DNA from: JBATTK01 sp049670505
GTDB lineage: Bacteria; Bacteroidota; Bacteroidia; Flavobacteriales; Flavobacteriaceae
DNA length: 18,280 nt
Assembly: GCA_049670505.1 (NCBI GenBank)
Contig: JBATTK010000164.1
Location: 1 to 18,280, forward strand
Reading direction: 5' to 3'
Below are positions 1 to 7,909 of the stretch, in pieces (position 1 is the first letter of the stretch; each line of letters opens with the position of its first letter). Made by a program: the position numbers and the translations under genes. The notes under the pieces are model-generated. The model was given only the letters and a program-made list of their open reading frames with translations, ran no database searches and was not told where the DNA came from.

Positions 1-783
1 ATCTACCATACCCTCCCCTAAAGGCACACTGATAGGTTTCCATTTGCCATCTATTTGCCCCCATTTAAAGTCTTTTATGACTATGGTCTTGATATAATCT
101 TTAATCAGGTTTAAGCCTAATTCCCAACTATTTCCACCTTCTACGACTGCATGCCGAATATCATATTGGCAGCCAATGAACTCGGGCGCTATGCCCTTAA
201 GAATTTGATAGATATCCCAAACGGGAGCCCCCACGTTATTGCCGGCATGGTTTTGATACCCACCCTGTAATCCCAGTTTTTTGTTCAAGTCGGCCAGTGT
301 AACAAATTGTTGTGCATATGCTTCGATGCTTTCGGGAATCGTTTTGTCCTCAGGATATTTCAGCCATCCCATTCGATACTGCTGAAACCCTAGTTTACTG
401 GCCGTTTCCAGGATTAGCTTACTTTGCGTATCATTCGCATCGGTCACGTTGGTGGTCAACATTTGCGTTCGGAGACCAAATCTTTGCATAGCGTCCACCG
501 CCTTAGGCAAATCTTCCGCAACGCGCTCTGGCACTATATGTCCATTTGATCTAACCGTAAGGTCTAAACCATCAAAACCCATTTCCGCCGCGGCTTCTGA
601 CATGTCATTATAATTCAAAAACTGAAGATGCTTAGAAAACAAGAATACCTTTAAACTTTTAGGAGAATGTTTTTCTAGCCCCAAGCTTTTTATAATTTCA
701 TTAGCGGGAATAAAAAGAGCGGAACACGCCATAGCAGACTGACCTAAAAAATTTCTTCTGGTTTGTGTCATTTGTTTTTTCAT
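1..783 (-). CDS. Exported sugar phosphate isomerase/epimerase-like TIM-barrel protein (3' end outside window)
   Basis: The frame is open from an ATG at 783 to the left edge, giving 261 codons without a stop; the C-terminus lies outside the window. The N-terminus (TRRNFLGQSAMACSALF) has a twin-arginine-like export motif and a possible weak lipobox ending at the Cys, so export by Tat is likely. The rest resembles the xylose isomerase-like AP_endonuc_2 superfamily: a repeating TIM-barrel pattern with GFDGLDLTVR near residues 60-70, YQNHAG in the middle, CQYDIRHAVVEGG (the Asp and His usual for metal binding) and a KTIVIKDFKWG strand. The glutamate normal in the 'ENH' ligand motif is Gln here. 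It lies 20 bp downstream of a related gene, so the two are probably co-transcribed. Substrate unknown; an isomerase or epimerase acting on an exported uronic acid or sugar is inference. Family assignment is fairly sure, function is not. Confidence 0.75.
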   Translation of the reverse strand, partial: MKKQMTQTRRNFLGQSAMACSALFIPANEIIKSLGLEKHSPKSLKVFLFSKHLQFLNYNDMSEAAAEMGFDGLDLTVRSNGHIVPERVAEDLPKAVDAMQRFGLRTQMLTTNVTDANDTQSKLILETASKLGFQQYRMGWLKYPEDKTIPESIEAYAQQFVTLADLNKKLGLQGGYQNHAGNNVGAPVWDIYQILKGIAPEFIGCQYDIRHAVVEGGNSWELGLNLIKDYIKTIVIKDFKWGQIDGKWKPISVPLGEGMVD

Positions 784-803
784 AATAAAGAAGTGCCGGA
801 CTG

Positions 804-1670
804 TTACTCTAAGCGCATAGTTTTGAGACCTTGAATGTTTTGTTCCAATACCTTTCGGACATCTGTATTTTCCACATGCCCCATAATGCCCCATGGACCA
901 TCAAAACCTAAAGTTAAAAGGGTTTTTACCATATCCACTTCATATTTTCCCTTTCCGATAGGCATTATTTTTTCCCCGCTTTTAACCATCCCATTTAAAT
1001 TAACAACGAATAGGTAGGGTTGGATGGCTCTGGCGATTTTAGGAAATTCTTCAATATGGCTATGGGCGTGGTGAAAATTGTAAACCAAACCCAATTTGTG
1101 TTGGGGCAAAGCTTTTAGAATTTTTAACTGGTTGTATGGATCCGCAAACCACCCGCTGTGATTGTAAAGTGCAACCCCGCAGTCAATTTCAGCAGCTTTT
1201 TTTGAAACAAAATCAATAATTTCAACTGCCTTTTCAAGAGATTCGCTATCCGATAGTGTTTCAAAAAAATTGGGGCTAAGTCCCACCCAAAAAATTGTCC
1301 TAAGATTCAATTGCTCTACAATTTTGAACAATTGCTCATTGGCATCGCTTAGGCCATAGGTACTATCCCTTTTTGCATTTAGCCATAACCATACGCCAAT
1401 GACCTCAATGTTATTTTTTGTTGCGAGTTCAAGTTCGTAGGAAGTCTCATCAAGATGTCTGTCTCGCCAGTCGTATGCATATTTTGTAAAACCGAGTTCC
1501 TTAATAAGTTTAATCCGTTCTGTTGGGGAACGTTCAAGGGAATCGTAAGCCACAATACACCAGGGGTGAATATTTTCACTGAAAATAGTACTATATCCTT
1601 GCCCGTTCATATTCCTGACCAAGGATAGGAATAAAAAAAATATGAAATAAAACCGGATATCGCATTTCAT
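804..1670 (-). CDS. Exported sugar phosphate isomerase/epimerase-like TIM-barrel protein
   Basis: A 288-residue protein. A hydrophobic N-terminus (FYFIFFLFLSLV, residues 7-18) after a basic start indicates a Sec signal peptide, so the product is probably periplasmic. The body shows xylose isomerase-like barrel features: GFTKYAYDWRD (60-70), IEVIGVWLWLN (88-98), CGVALYNHSGW (164-174), LGLVYNFHHAHSHIEEFP (193-210), FVVNLNG (221-227) and GFDGPWGIMGHVEN (255-268). Several positions that hold metal ligands in this superfamily look replaced: Tyr-Asn for Glu-Asn before His171, and Asn198 where Asp is usual. His residues at 200, 201, 203 and 205 remain. It is the first gene of a minus-strand pair diverging from the lyase operon, with a -7 element for this direction at 1749-1756. 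It could be a diverged isomerase or a binding protein; substrate unknown. Confidence 0.8.
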   Translation of the reverse strand: MKCDIRFYFIFFLFLSLVRNMNGQGYSTIFSENIHPWCIVAYDSLERSPTERIKLIKELGFTKYAYDWRDRHLDETSYELELATKNNIEVIGVWLWLNAKRDSTYGLSDANEQLFKIVEQLNLRTIFWVGLSPNFFETLSDSESLEKAVEIIDFVSKKAAEIDCGVALYNHSGWFADPYNQLKILKALPQHKLGLVYNFHHAHSHIEEFPKIARAIQPYLFVVNLNGMVKSGEKIMPIGKGKYEVDMVKTLLTLGFDGPWGIMGHVENTDVRKVLEQNIQGLKTMRLE

Positions 1671-1735
1671 GATGCTATCAATCGTTTATAATTATGTAGA
1701 TTAAATTTATGAAAATCTCTTTTTTATGTTAAACT

Positions 1736-1766
1736 TTTGCCAGTCTTACAAATATACATATATTTG
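1736..1766 (+). promoter_or_regulatory. Promoter of the PL6-PL17-kdgF-SDR operon
   Basis: TTTG at 1736-1739, a 19-bp spacer, and TATATTTG at 1759-1766 match the Bacteroidota housekeeping promoter (TTTG, about 19 bp, TAnnTTTG) exactly. The expected start of transcription is near 1772, leaving a leader of only about 25 nt before the lyase ATG. The -7 element overlaps the first TTGGT half-site of the operator by three bases, typical of repression by steric block. Confidence 0.7.
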
Positions 1767-1776
1767 GTAAACCAAA
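1749..1776 (-). promoter_or_regulatory. Candidate promoter for the minus-strand isomerase pair
   Basis: Read on the minus strand, 1756-1749 is TATATTTG, a perfect match to the Bacteroidota -7 element TAnnTTTG. A TTTG that could act as the -33 element lies at 1776-1773, with a 16-bp spacer, slightly shorter than usual. This TTTG is inside the operator at 1764-1788, so a bound repressor should block this promoter too. The -7 match is seen; activity is inferred. Confidence 0.5.
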
Positions 1777-1788
1777 TTGGTTAACCAG
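1764..1788. promoter_or_regulatory. Double FadR-type operator (TTGGTNNACCAA twice, 13-bp step)
   Basis: Two adjacent 12-bp dyads are visible: TTGGTAAACCAA at 1764-1775 and TTGGTTAACCAG at 1777-1788, one base apart. The form TGGTNNACCA fits the consensus known for the FadR subfamily of GntR regulators. The same arrangement recurs before susC and before the regulator gene of this locus, so the GntR protein encoded at 12728 is the obvious ligand. It sits between divergent promoters and ends 8 bp before the lyase start codon. Confidence 0.75.
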
Positions 1789-1796
1789 TTTATTTC

Positions 1797-4133
1797 ATGA
1801 AAAACACGATCCTTTCTTTTCTTTGTTTTTTAGCCGTATTCGTTCAATCCTGTAAAGAAAAGCAGCTTGAAGGTAATTTTGTCCATACCGTGGATGAGTT
1901 TCACGAAGCTGTTACCACGGTAAAACCTGGCGATGTCATCACTTTGGCCAACGGGGTTTGGGAAAATGCCGAATTGCTTTTTGAAGGTAACGGTACTGCT
2001 GAAAAACCGATAACACTTACGGTTCAGGAAAAAGGTAAGGTGATTTTAGAAGGAGCGTCCAATTTAAGAATTGCAGGAAATCATTTGGTGGTAGAAGGCC
2101 TGGTTTTCAAGAACGGGTTTACCCCAACGACCGAGGTCATTTCTTTTAAAAAAGATAAAACCACTTTGGCCAACAATAGCAGGCTTACCGAATGTGTTAT
2201 TGATAATTATAATAATCCTGAACGACATGAGCCGGACACTTGGGTTGCCATTTATGGGAAGAATAACCGGGTTGATCATAATCATTTGGTAGGAAAAAAC
2301 AATCGTGGTGTTACCATGATCGTTCGTTTGAATTCAAAAGAAAGTCAAAAAAACCATAATCGAATAGACCATAACTATTTTGGTCCACGGCCCAATTTGG
2401 GCTCTAATGGTGGGGAAACCTTGCGTATAGGTACCAGTCATTATTCGCGTACCAATTCCAATACTATAGTTGAAGCAAACTTTTTTGATAGATGTAATGG
2501 AGAGCATGAAATCATTTCCAATAAATCGGGCCAAAATACCTATAAAAACAATGTGTTCTATGAATGTACTGGAACCCTTACCATGCGTCATGGTAATGAG
2601 ACTTTAGTTGATGGCAATGTTTTTATCGGGAACAACAAACCAAGTACGGGTGGCATACGGGTGATTAACGGGCAGCAAACAGTAACCAACAACTACGGAA
2701 TTGGACTCACAGGCTATCGTTTTAGGGGTGCCTTTGTCATTATGAACGGAATTTATAATTCCCCGATCAATCGTTATGATCAAGCAAAAGATGCTGTTAT
2801 AAAAAACAACACCTTTATAAATAGTGACCACATTCAATTGGGTGCAGGAGCTGATGCCGAAAGGAATGCTCCACCGGAAAACTGTGTTATGGCCAATAAC
2901 ATTTTTTACAATGAAAGAAAGAATGATGTTTTTACCGTTTATTCCGATATCAGCGGAATAGCATTCAAAGACAATATTATTAGTCCCAATATCAATCCAA
3001 TTACTGATATGGGGTTTGAAAAAAGAGTATTGGAGCTTACCAAAAACAAGATAGGCTTTATAGTGCCTAAGGATGAGAACCTAGGTGTCGGTGCCAAAAT
3101 AAGTCCCGATATCGCCACAAAGGCAAATACGGGAGTTTTCTGGTATTCAAAAGAGGATACCGAAATTCCCCTATCCTCGGGAAAAACCATTCAGGTTGCT
3201 GCCGGACTTAATACCCTATTCGAAGCTGTAAGCACTGCCGAACCAGGGGATGTTCTAGAGCTGACCTCCGAAGGTCCTTATACCCAGACCAAAACCATAG
3301 CGGTCGCCCATCCGTTAACGGTTAAAGGGGTTTCAGGGAAGAAACCTGTGGTGCTGTTCGAGAAAAAATCACTGTTCGAAATTCAGAATGGAGGAAGCCT
3401 GTCTTTAGAGGGATTGATTTTCAATGGTTCGGAATCCCCGGACCGAACAGGTAATTCGGTAATCACAACAAGTAAATATTCGATGAACAAAAACTACAAA
3501 TTGTTCATTGAGAACTGTGAATTTGTTGATTTAGATGTGAATCATTCCTATGATGCTATTCGTGTCTACAAAAACACATTTGCGGATACCATAAGTATCA
3601 AAAACTCAAGATTCAAGACTATATCGGGTAACGTAATTGCATTGGATAAAGAAACCGATGACATTGGTATTTACAATGCGGAATACGTCATTATGAAAAA
3701 CAACAGCTTTACCGATATTGGTGGGGTCGCATTACGGCTATATCGCGGAGGTAAGGACGAGAGTACTTTTGGACCCTTTTTGGAAATGGAGCACAATGTT
3801 TTTGATGATGTAGGTCATGACAAACGCAACAAATATGATGCAACGGTTTCTTTATACGGTGTACAAGAAATCGATATCAAGAATAATATTTTTAAAGATA
3901 GCAAGGCCATTAACATGCATCTGGTCGTTGGTGAACCGATTGTCAAAGTCAGAAATAATGCTTTGAGTAATTCTGAAAAGTTAAAGGTGACCGGCGACCA
4001 AAAATACACGGTCGAAAACCAATGGAACTTAACCCCTGAATTTTCCGATGATTCATCATATTCGTTAAGTGCCGATTCTCCTCTAAAGGGAAAAGCAACC
4101 GATGGTTCTGACTTAGGAATTCTACCAAATTAA
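1797..4133 (+). CDS. PL6 family alginate lyase, lipoprotein, two beta-helix domains
   Basis: A 778-residue secreted alginate lyase of polysaccharide lyase family 6 (chondroitinase B-like right-handed beta-helix). The N-terminus is a lipoprotein signal with Cys19 (FVQSC) followed by charged CKEKQLE, suggesting outer-membrane anchoring. The first helix (about 25-390) carries the PL6 active site: Glu236 and Glu238 in NGEHE, with Asn204, as probable Ca2+ ligands; Lys243 (ISNKSGQN) as base and Arg264 (TMRHGN) as acid. The 21-residue Lys-to-Arg spacing equals that known for chondroitinase B and the PL6 enzyme AlyGC. A second beta-helix domain (about 420-778) begins with a new 'GLNTLFEAVSTAEPGDVLEL' module and lacks these residues, as in two-domain PL6 enzymes. 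Family members beta-eliminate alginate, often poly-G or MG blocks; the exact block preference cannot be read here. It is the first gene of its operon, and only 4 bp separate it from the PL17 gene. Confidence 0.93.
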   Translation: MKNTILSFLCFLAVFVQSCKEKQLEGNFVHTVDEFHEAVTTVKPGDVITLANGVWENAELLFEGNGTAEKPITLTVQEKGKVILEGASNLRIAGNHLVVEGLVFKNGFTPTTEVISFKKDKTTLANNSRLTECVIDNYNNPERHEPDTWVAIYGKNNRVDHNHLVGKNNRGVTMIVRLNSKESQKNHNRIDHNYFGPRPNLGSNGGETLRIGTSHYSRTNSNTIVEANFFDRCNGEHEIISNKSGQNTYKNNVFYECTGTLTMRHGNETLVDGNVFIGNNKPSTGGIRVINGQQTVTNNYGIGLTGYRFRGAFVIMNGIYNSPINRYDQAKDAVIKNNTFINSDHIQLGAGADAERNAPPENCVMANNIFYNERKNDVFTVYSDISGIAFKDNIISPNINPITDMGFEKRVLELTKNKIGFIVPKDENLGVGAKISPDIATKANTGVFWYSKEDTEIPLSSGKTIQVAAGLNTLFEAVSTAEPGDVLELTSEGPYTQTKTIAVAHPLTVKGVSGKKPVVLFEKKSLFEIQNGGSLSLEGLIFNGSESPDRTGNSVITTSKYSMNKNYKLFIENCEFVDLDVNHSYDAIRVYKNTFADTISIKNSRFKTISGNVIALDKETDDIGIYNAEYVIMKNNSFTDIGGVALRLYRGGKDESTFGPFLEMEHNVFDDVGHDKRNKYDATVSLYGVQEIDIKNNIFKDSKAINMHLVVGEPIVKVRNNALSNSEKLKVTGDQKYTVENQWNLTPEFSDDSSYSLSADSPLKGKATDGSDLGILPN

Positions 4134-4137
4134 ATAA

Positions 4138-6399
4138 ATGGGCAAAAGAAAGAACACTACGCAATTATTTTGGTTTGCTTGGTTAATGCTGGGTGTGTGG
4201 CCGTTTATTCTACAATCTCAAGAACACCCCAGTCTAATTTTGACCAAGACAGGCGTTGAAAAAATCCGAGCCGAATTGGGCAAAGTACCACTTTTTGATC
4301 GGACCTTGAAAAATGTAAAGGAGGAAGTCGATGCGGAAATCGCTCTAGGTATCGACATCCCTATCCCAAAGGACTTTTCTGGCGGTTATACCCACGAGCG
4401 GCACAAACGTAATTTTCTGATGCTACAGAAAGCAGGGGTATTGTTCCAGATTTTGGAGGATGAAAAGTATGCGGTTTACATACGGAATATGTTGTTTCAA
4501 TATGAAGCCATGTACAAGGATCTACCCATCCATCCGCAGGAAAGGTCATATGCCAGGGGAAAGCTCTTTTGGCAGTGTTTGAATGATTCTAATTGGCTGG
4601 TATATGTAAGTCAGGCCTATGATTGTGTTTATGATTGGTTGTCCAAAAAGGAACGGGAACAGTTGGAAAAAAACTTGTTTCGCCCTTTTGCCGATTTTAT
4701 TTCCTTGCAAAACCCACAGTTTTATAATCGGGTACACAACCATAGTACTTGGGGCAATGCAGCGGTGGGCATGATAGGTTTGGTGATGGGTGATGAAGAA
4801 TTAATCGAAAGGGCCTTGTACGGAATTAAGGATGCTTCGCTAAATACTGGGGAAAAGGACGATGATGGCGGTTTTATTTTTACGGAAGGTCAAAAAGTGG
4901 GCTTTCTTGCCAATTTGGACGAACCTTTTTCACCTGACGGATATTATACCGAAGGCCCCTATTATCAAAGGTATGCCATGTATCCCTTCTTGATTTTTGC
5001 AGAAGGTTTGCATAATGTGAAACCTCAACTAAAGATTTTTGGGCACAAGGATAGTGTTCTTTTGAAGTCCGTCAATACTTTGATACAATTATCGGACGCC
5101 GATGGTGAATTTTTCCCGTTGAATGACGGCCAAAAAGGAATGTCGTATTATTCCAGGGAATTGGTAACCGCCGTGGATATCGCATATCATTATGGAGGTC
5201 ATCATCCCCAATTATTAAGTATTGCAGAAAAACAGGGCCGCGTTCTTCTAGATGATTCGGGTCTTTCCGTAGCTATAGGTGTTCGCGATGGAAAAGCAGA
5301 GCCATTCCTAAAGAAATCCATTAACCTCTCAGATGGTTCGGATGGGAAACAAGGTGGTGTCGGAATTCTTCGATACGGAAATGAAGAATTGACCCTCGTT
5401 TTTAAATATGCCGCACAAGGTCTAAGCCACGGCCATTACGATAAACTGTCATTTTCACTATACGAGAAGGGAAATGAAGTCATTCAAGATTATGGTTTGG
5501 CACGTTTTGTCAATATAGAGCAAAAAGGAGGCGGAAATTATTTAAAGGAAAATACCACTTGGGCCAAACAGACTATTGCGCATAATACCCTTATCCAAAA
5601 CGAAACATCCCATTTTAAAGGGGAATATGAAATTGCCAGTAAGCACCATTCCATGCCTTTCTTTTTTGATGTACGGGATGGTAATTTTCAAGTAGTAAGT
5701 GCCAAAGAAGTCAATGCCTATCCCGGAACGGAAATGCATCGGACCATGGTTATGATAAAGGATGAAAATCACGAAAAGCCTTTCATATTGGATATGATGA
5801 AGGTAAGGTCCAATAGTAAAAATCAATATGATTTCCCATTTTACTTTATGGGTCAAGTAATGCAGACAAACTTTGAATATGAGGTTCCAAAAACACTGGA
5901 ACCTTTGGGCGGAAAGAATGGATACCAACACTTATGGACGGAAGGAAACGGTAAAGCTAGTGGGGAAAACACCAAATTGAGTTGGATGGATAAAGGGCAA
6001 TTCTACACCTTGACATCTGCCACAACAACCGATGATGAATTACAATTCGTCCGGATTGGCGCGAATGACCCGGGATTTAATTTAAGACGTGATGCAGGGC
6101 TGCTACTTCGAAGAAAAGATACTCAGAATACCACCTTTGTATCCGTTATCGAATCACATGGCAGCTATAGCCCTGTATCTGAATTTGCGGTGAACTCAAA
6201 TAGCAATATTGCGGTTTTGAAAATTATACATGACGATGAAAAGTATACAGCCGTAGCGATTAAAGATGTTAGTGGAAATGAAAACGTGCTCATCTTATCA
6301 AATCTAGACGCGTCAACGACAAGCATTCACGAATTACAAATTAACGGAAAGGACTATCAATGGAAAGGTCCTTATCAATATATTAAAATCAGTAAATAA
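4138..6399 (+). CDS. PL17 oligoalginate lyase (exolytic), secreted
   Basis: A 753-residue enzyme with an N-terminal alpha/alpha toroid and a C-terminal heparinase II/III-like beta-sheet domain, the PL17 layout. A signal peptide (hydrophobic 10-25, likely cleavage near LQS-QEH) with no lipobox places it in the periplasm. Key residues as I recall them for the PL17 enzyme Alg17C find matches: Asn201-His202 (VHNHSTWG); a Tyr pair at 269-270 in DGYYTEGPYYQRY, where the catalytic Tyr is expected; His431 and Tyr468; and a zinc triad His433, Asp451, His482 (GHYD, IQDYG, AHNTL) with the same internal spacing as in Alg17C. The family releases 4-deoxy-L-erythro-hex-4-enopyranosiduronate monomers from alginate oligomers. 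It thus feeds the KdgF encoded 7 bp downstream. Overall length is normal for the family. Confidence 0.94.
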   Translation: MGKRKNTTQLFWFAWLMLGVWPFILQSQEHPSLILTKTGVEKIRAELGKVPLFDRTLKNVKEEVDAEIALGIDIPIPKDFSGGYTHERHKRNFLMLQKAGVLFQILEDEKYAVYIRNMLFQYEAMYKDLPIHPQERSYARGKLFWQCLNDSNWLVYVSQAYDCVYDWLSKKEREQLEKNLFRPFADFISLQNPQFYNRVHNHSTWGNAAVGMIGLVMGDEELIERALYGIKDASLNTGEKDDDGGFIFTEGQKVGFLANLDEPFSPDGYYTEGPYYQRYAMYPFLIFAEGLHNVKPQLKIFGHKDSVLLKSVNTLIQLSDADGEFFPLNDGQKGMSYYSRELVTAVDIAYHYGGHHPQLLSIAEKQGRVLLDDSGLSVAIGVRDGKAEPFLKKSINLSDGSDGKQGGVGILRYGNEELTLVFKYAAQGLSHGHYDKLSFSLYEKGNEVIQDYGLARFVNIEQKGGGNYLKENTTWAKQTIAHNTLIQNETSHFKGEYEIASKHHSMPFFFDVRDGNFQVVSAKEVNAYPGTEMHRTMVMIKDENHEKPFILDMMKVRSNSKNQYDFPFYFMGQVMQTNFEYEVPKTLEPLGGKNGYQHLWTEGNGKASGENTKLSWMDKGQFYTLTSATTTDDELQFVRIGANDPGFNLRRDAGLLLRRKDTQNTTFVSVIESHGSYSPVSEFAVNSNSNIAVLKIIHDDEKYTAVAIKDVSGNENVLILSNLDASTTSIHELQINGKDYQWKGPYQYIKISK

Positions 6400-6406
6400 G
6401 TAGAAG

Positions 6407-6757
6407 ATGGAAACATTTGGAGCAAGTAAGGAATTCTTATTCGGCGATGAAATCGAATGGGAAACCGTTGGCGAGGGAGTACAACGCCAGATTATGGGCT
6501 ATGATGACAAAATCATGTTGGTGAATGTGAAATTTGACAAAGGAGGAATTGGTCAAATGCATGAACATTATCACTCTCAAGTAACCTATGTAGTCAGCGG
6601 CGAGTTTGAATTGACCATTGGCGACGAAACCAAAACTGTAAAAGGTGGGGATGCATTCTACATTCCACCGCACGTACTTCACGGCGCAATATGTAAAAAG
6701 AGCGGGGTACTTATAGATGTATTTAGTCCTATTCGAGAGGATTTTATGACCAAATAA
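6407..6757 (+). CDS. kdgF: KdgF, cupin that linearises unsaturated monouronates
   Basis: A 116-residue single-domain cupin with no signal peptide, so cytoplasmic. KdgF speeds conversion of the 4,5-unsaturated monouronate made by the lyases into its linear ketonised form on the way to DEH. Cupin metal ligands are visible: His52, His54 (MHEHYHSQ), Gln58 and His92 (PPHVLHG). Asp104, Phe106 and Arg110 (IDVFSPIR) repeat the D-x-F-x3-R spacing of the residues reported as catalytic in characterised KdgF. It is third in the operon, 7 bp after the PL17 stop and 12 bp before the dehydrogenase. PL17 looks periplasmic while KdgF looks cytoplasmic, so the monomer must cross the inner membrane between these steps, which fits the MFS gene downstream. 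Confidence 0.9.
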   Translation: METFGASKEFLFGDEIEWETVGEGVQRQIMGYDDKIMLVNVKFDKGGIGQMHEHYHSQVTYVVSGEFELTIGDETKTVKGGDAFYIPPHVLHGAICKKSGVLIDVFSPIREDFMTK

Positions 6758-6769
6758 ATTAAGAAAGTT

Positions 6770-7522
6770 ATGAATTTAAAAGGAAAAGTAGCAATAGTCA
6801 CAGGAGGTACTAGGGATATCGGAAAGGCCATATCCTTAAAATTGGCAAAAGAAGGCGCAAAAGTTGTGGCGAATTATTTTAATAACCAGGCAAACGCCGA
6901 TGAAACCCTGCAGGAAATCCAGGCGGCCGGGGGAGAAGGTATTGTCGTAAAAGCAGATGTCACCAAAGCGGAAGATGTTGCTAGACTTATCAAAGAAACC
7001 CTAAAGGCCTATGGCCCATCCATTGACGTTCTCGTTAACAATGCGGGAGGTCTGATCGCCAGAAAGACTATGGAAGAAATGGACGAAGCCTTTTTTGACA
7101 AAGTGGTAAAACTAAATCTTAATACTACTTTTTTAGTCACGAAAGCGGTCTTACCGCACATGAAATCCGGTGCTTCAATTGTAAATATTGCCTCCCAGGC
7201 AGGAAGGGATGGCGGGGGAGGAGGTTCATTGGCCTACGCTACATCCAAGGGAGCGGTGATGACCTTTACCCGAGCTTTGGCAAAAGAGGTAGGGCCTAAA
7301 AATATAAGGGTAAATGCATTATGTCCCGGTATGATCGCCACTACTTTTCATGATACTTTTACAACAGATGCGATCCGGGAGAAGGTGGCAAATGCCACGG
7401 CCCTCCGTAGGGAGGGTACCCCAAAAGAAGTAGCCAGCACCGTTGCTTGTCTGGCCTCCTCGGAAACCTCGTTCATCACCGGAGCGAATATAGATATCAA
7501 TGGAGGAATTTCATTTTCTTGA
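6770..7522 (+). CDS. Short-chain dehydrogenase, candidate DEH reductase
   Basis: A 250-residue classical SDR. The cofactor motif at 11-18 reads TGGTRDIG, with Asp16 where the second motif Gly is usual (TGxxxGIG). NNAG is at 90-93. The catalytic set is Asn116, Ser142 (NIASQAG), Tyr156 and Lys160 (YATSK). The C-terminal ITGANIDINGG is typical of the FabG/KduD-like group. As the last gene of the lyase operon, directly after kdgF, the likely job is reduction of DEH (4-deoxy-L-erythro-5-hexoseulose uronate) to 2-keto-3-deoxygluconate with NAD(P)H, as known for flavobacterial SDR-type DEH reductases. A second SDR at 14968 could share or take this role. Family certain, substrate inferred from context; cofactor preference is not evident. 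Confidence 0.85.
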   Translation: MNLKGKVAIVTGGTRDIGKAISLKLAKEGAKVVANYFNNQANADETLQEIQAAGGEGIVVKADVTKAEDVARLIKETLKAYGPSIDVLVNNAGGLIARKTMEEMDEAFFDKVVKLNLNTTFLVTKAVLPHMKSGASIVNIASQAGRDGGGGGSLAYATSKGAVMTFTRALAKEVGPKNIRVNALCPGMIATTFHDTFTTDAIREKVANATALRREGTPKEVASTVACLASSETSFITGANIDINGGISFS

Positions 7523-7608
7523 CCAATACTGTTACGAAAATGAGATATTGACACATATTCAATCTAAAAATTAGCAATTTAGAAAGGCTTAATTCACAAA
7601 ATTTCGAA

Positions 7609-7644
7609 TTTGTTTTTTTTTAACAAACAAATAACATATATTTG
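7609..7644 (+). promoter_or_regulatory. Candidate promoter of susCD
   Basis: TATATTTG at 7637-7644 is a perfect Bacteroidota -7 element, and it overlaps the first operator dyad exactly as in the lyase promoter. The only TTTG available as a -33 element is at 7609-7612, with a 24-bp spacer, longer than usual. The position relative to the operator is what makes the call reasonable; the -33 box is uncertain. Confidence 0.55.
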
Positions 7645-7679
7645 GTTTACCAAATTGGTTTACCAGTATGGGTAACCAA
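7642..7679. promoter_or_regulatory. Triple FadR-type operator before susC
   Basis: Dyads TTGGTTTACCAA (7642-7653) and TTGGTTTACCAG (7655-7666) are followed by a degenerate third copy (7668-7679) with an intact ACCAA half and a left half of ATGGG. All three lie on the same 13-bp step seen at 1764-1788. The likely ligand is the GntR protein of this locus. Two copies are near perfect; the third may be a weak auxiliary site. Confidence 0.72.
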
Positions 7680-7748
7680 TTAAATAGCGAACTACTAATA
7701 TGATCCTAACCCAAAAAAAAATGAAACGACCGGAATTTTAAAAAAGAA

Positions 7749-7776
7749 AAAAGGACGGGTGCACGCCCATCCTTTT
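7749..7776 (+). terminator. Stem-loop in the susC leader, terminator-like
   Basis: AAAAGGA (7749-7755) pairs with TCCTTTT (7770-7776). GGG at 7757-7759 can pair with CCC at 7766-7768 inside, after one mismatch. On the plus strand only four T residues follow the GC part, so termination would be weak. On the minus strand the long A-rich left flank would give a good U-tract. Possible roles are an attenuator for susC, a terminator for a short leader RNA, or an RNA stability element. The structure is seen; the function is not established. Confidence 0.45.
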
Positions 7777-7845
7777 CATTCAAATTACTTCATTCTGAAG
7801 GGAAGTAATACGTAAAACATGTAAATACTACGATAAACATATTTC
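7749..7845 (+). repeat. Shared intergenic element, copy A (before susC)
   Basis: Copy A of a roughly 95-nt element also present at 13451-13546. Common features in order: a hairpin with a TGCACGC core and an ATCC right arm, a spacer of 23 to 25 nt, the identical 13-mer TGAAGGGAAGTAA (7796-7808), then TAC and TAAAACA with one mismatch and one indel, and a TACTA ... TAAA.CAT.TTTC tail. The match by eye is too ordered to be chance, but the class of element is unknown. Confidence 0.5.
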
Positions 7846-7909
7846 CTGTAAAAATACAAAATTTCATTGACTTTAATGGAAATATGTGCTGTAGTAAGTT
7901 AAGAAGTTC

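Noticed and set aside
5542..5931. Antisense open frame of 129 codons inside the PL17 gene
   Set aside because: It lies opposite conserved PL17 coding sequence, has no recognisable domain and reflects codon bias of the sense gene.
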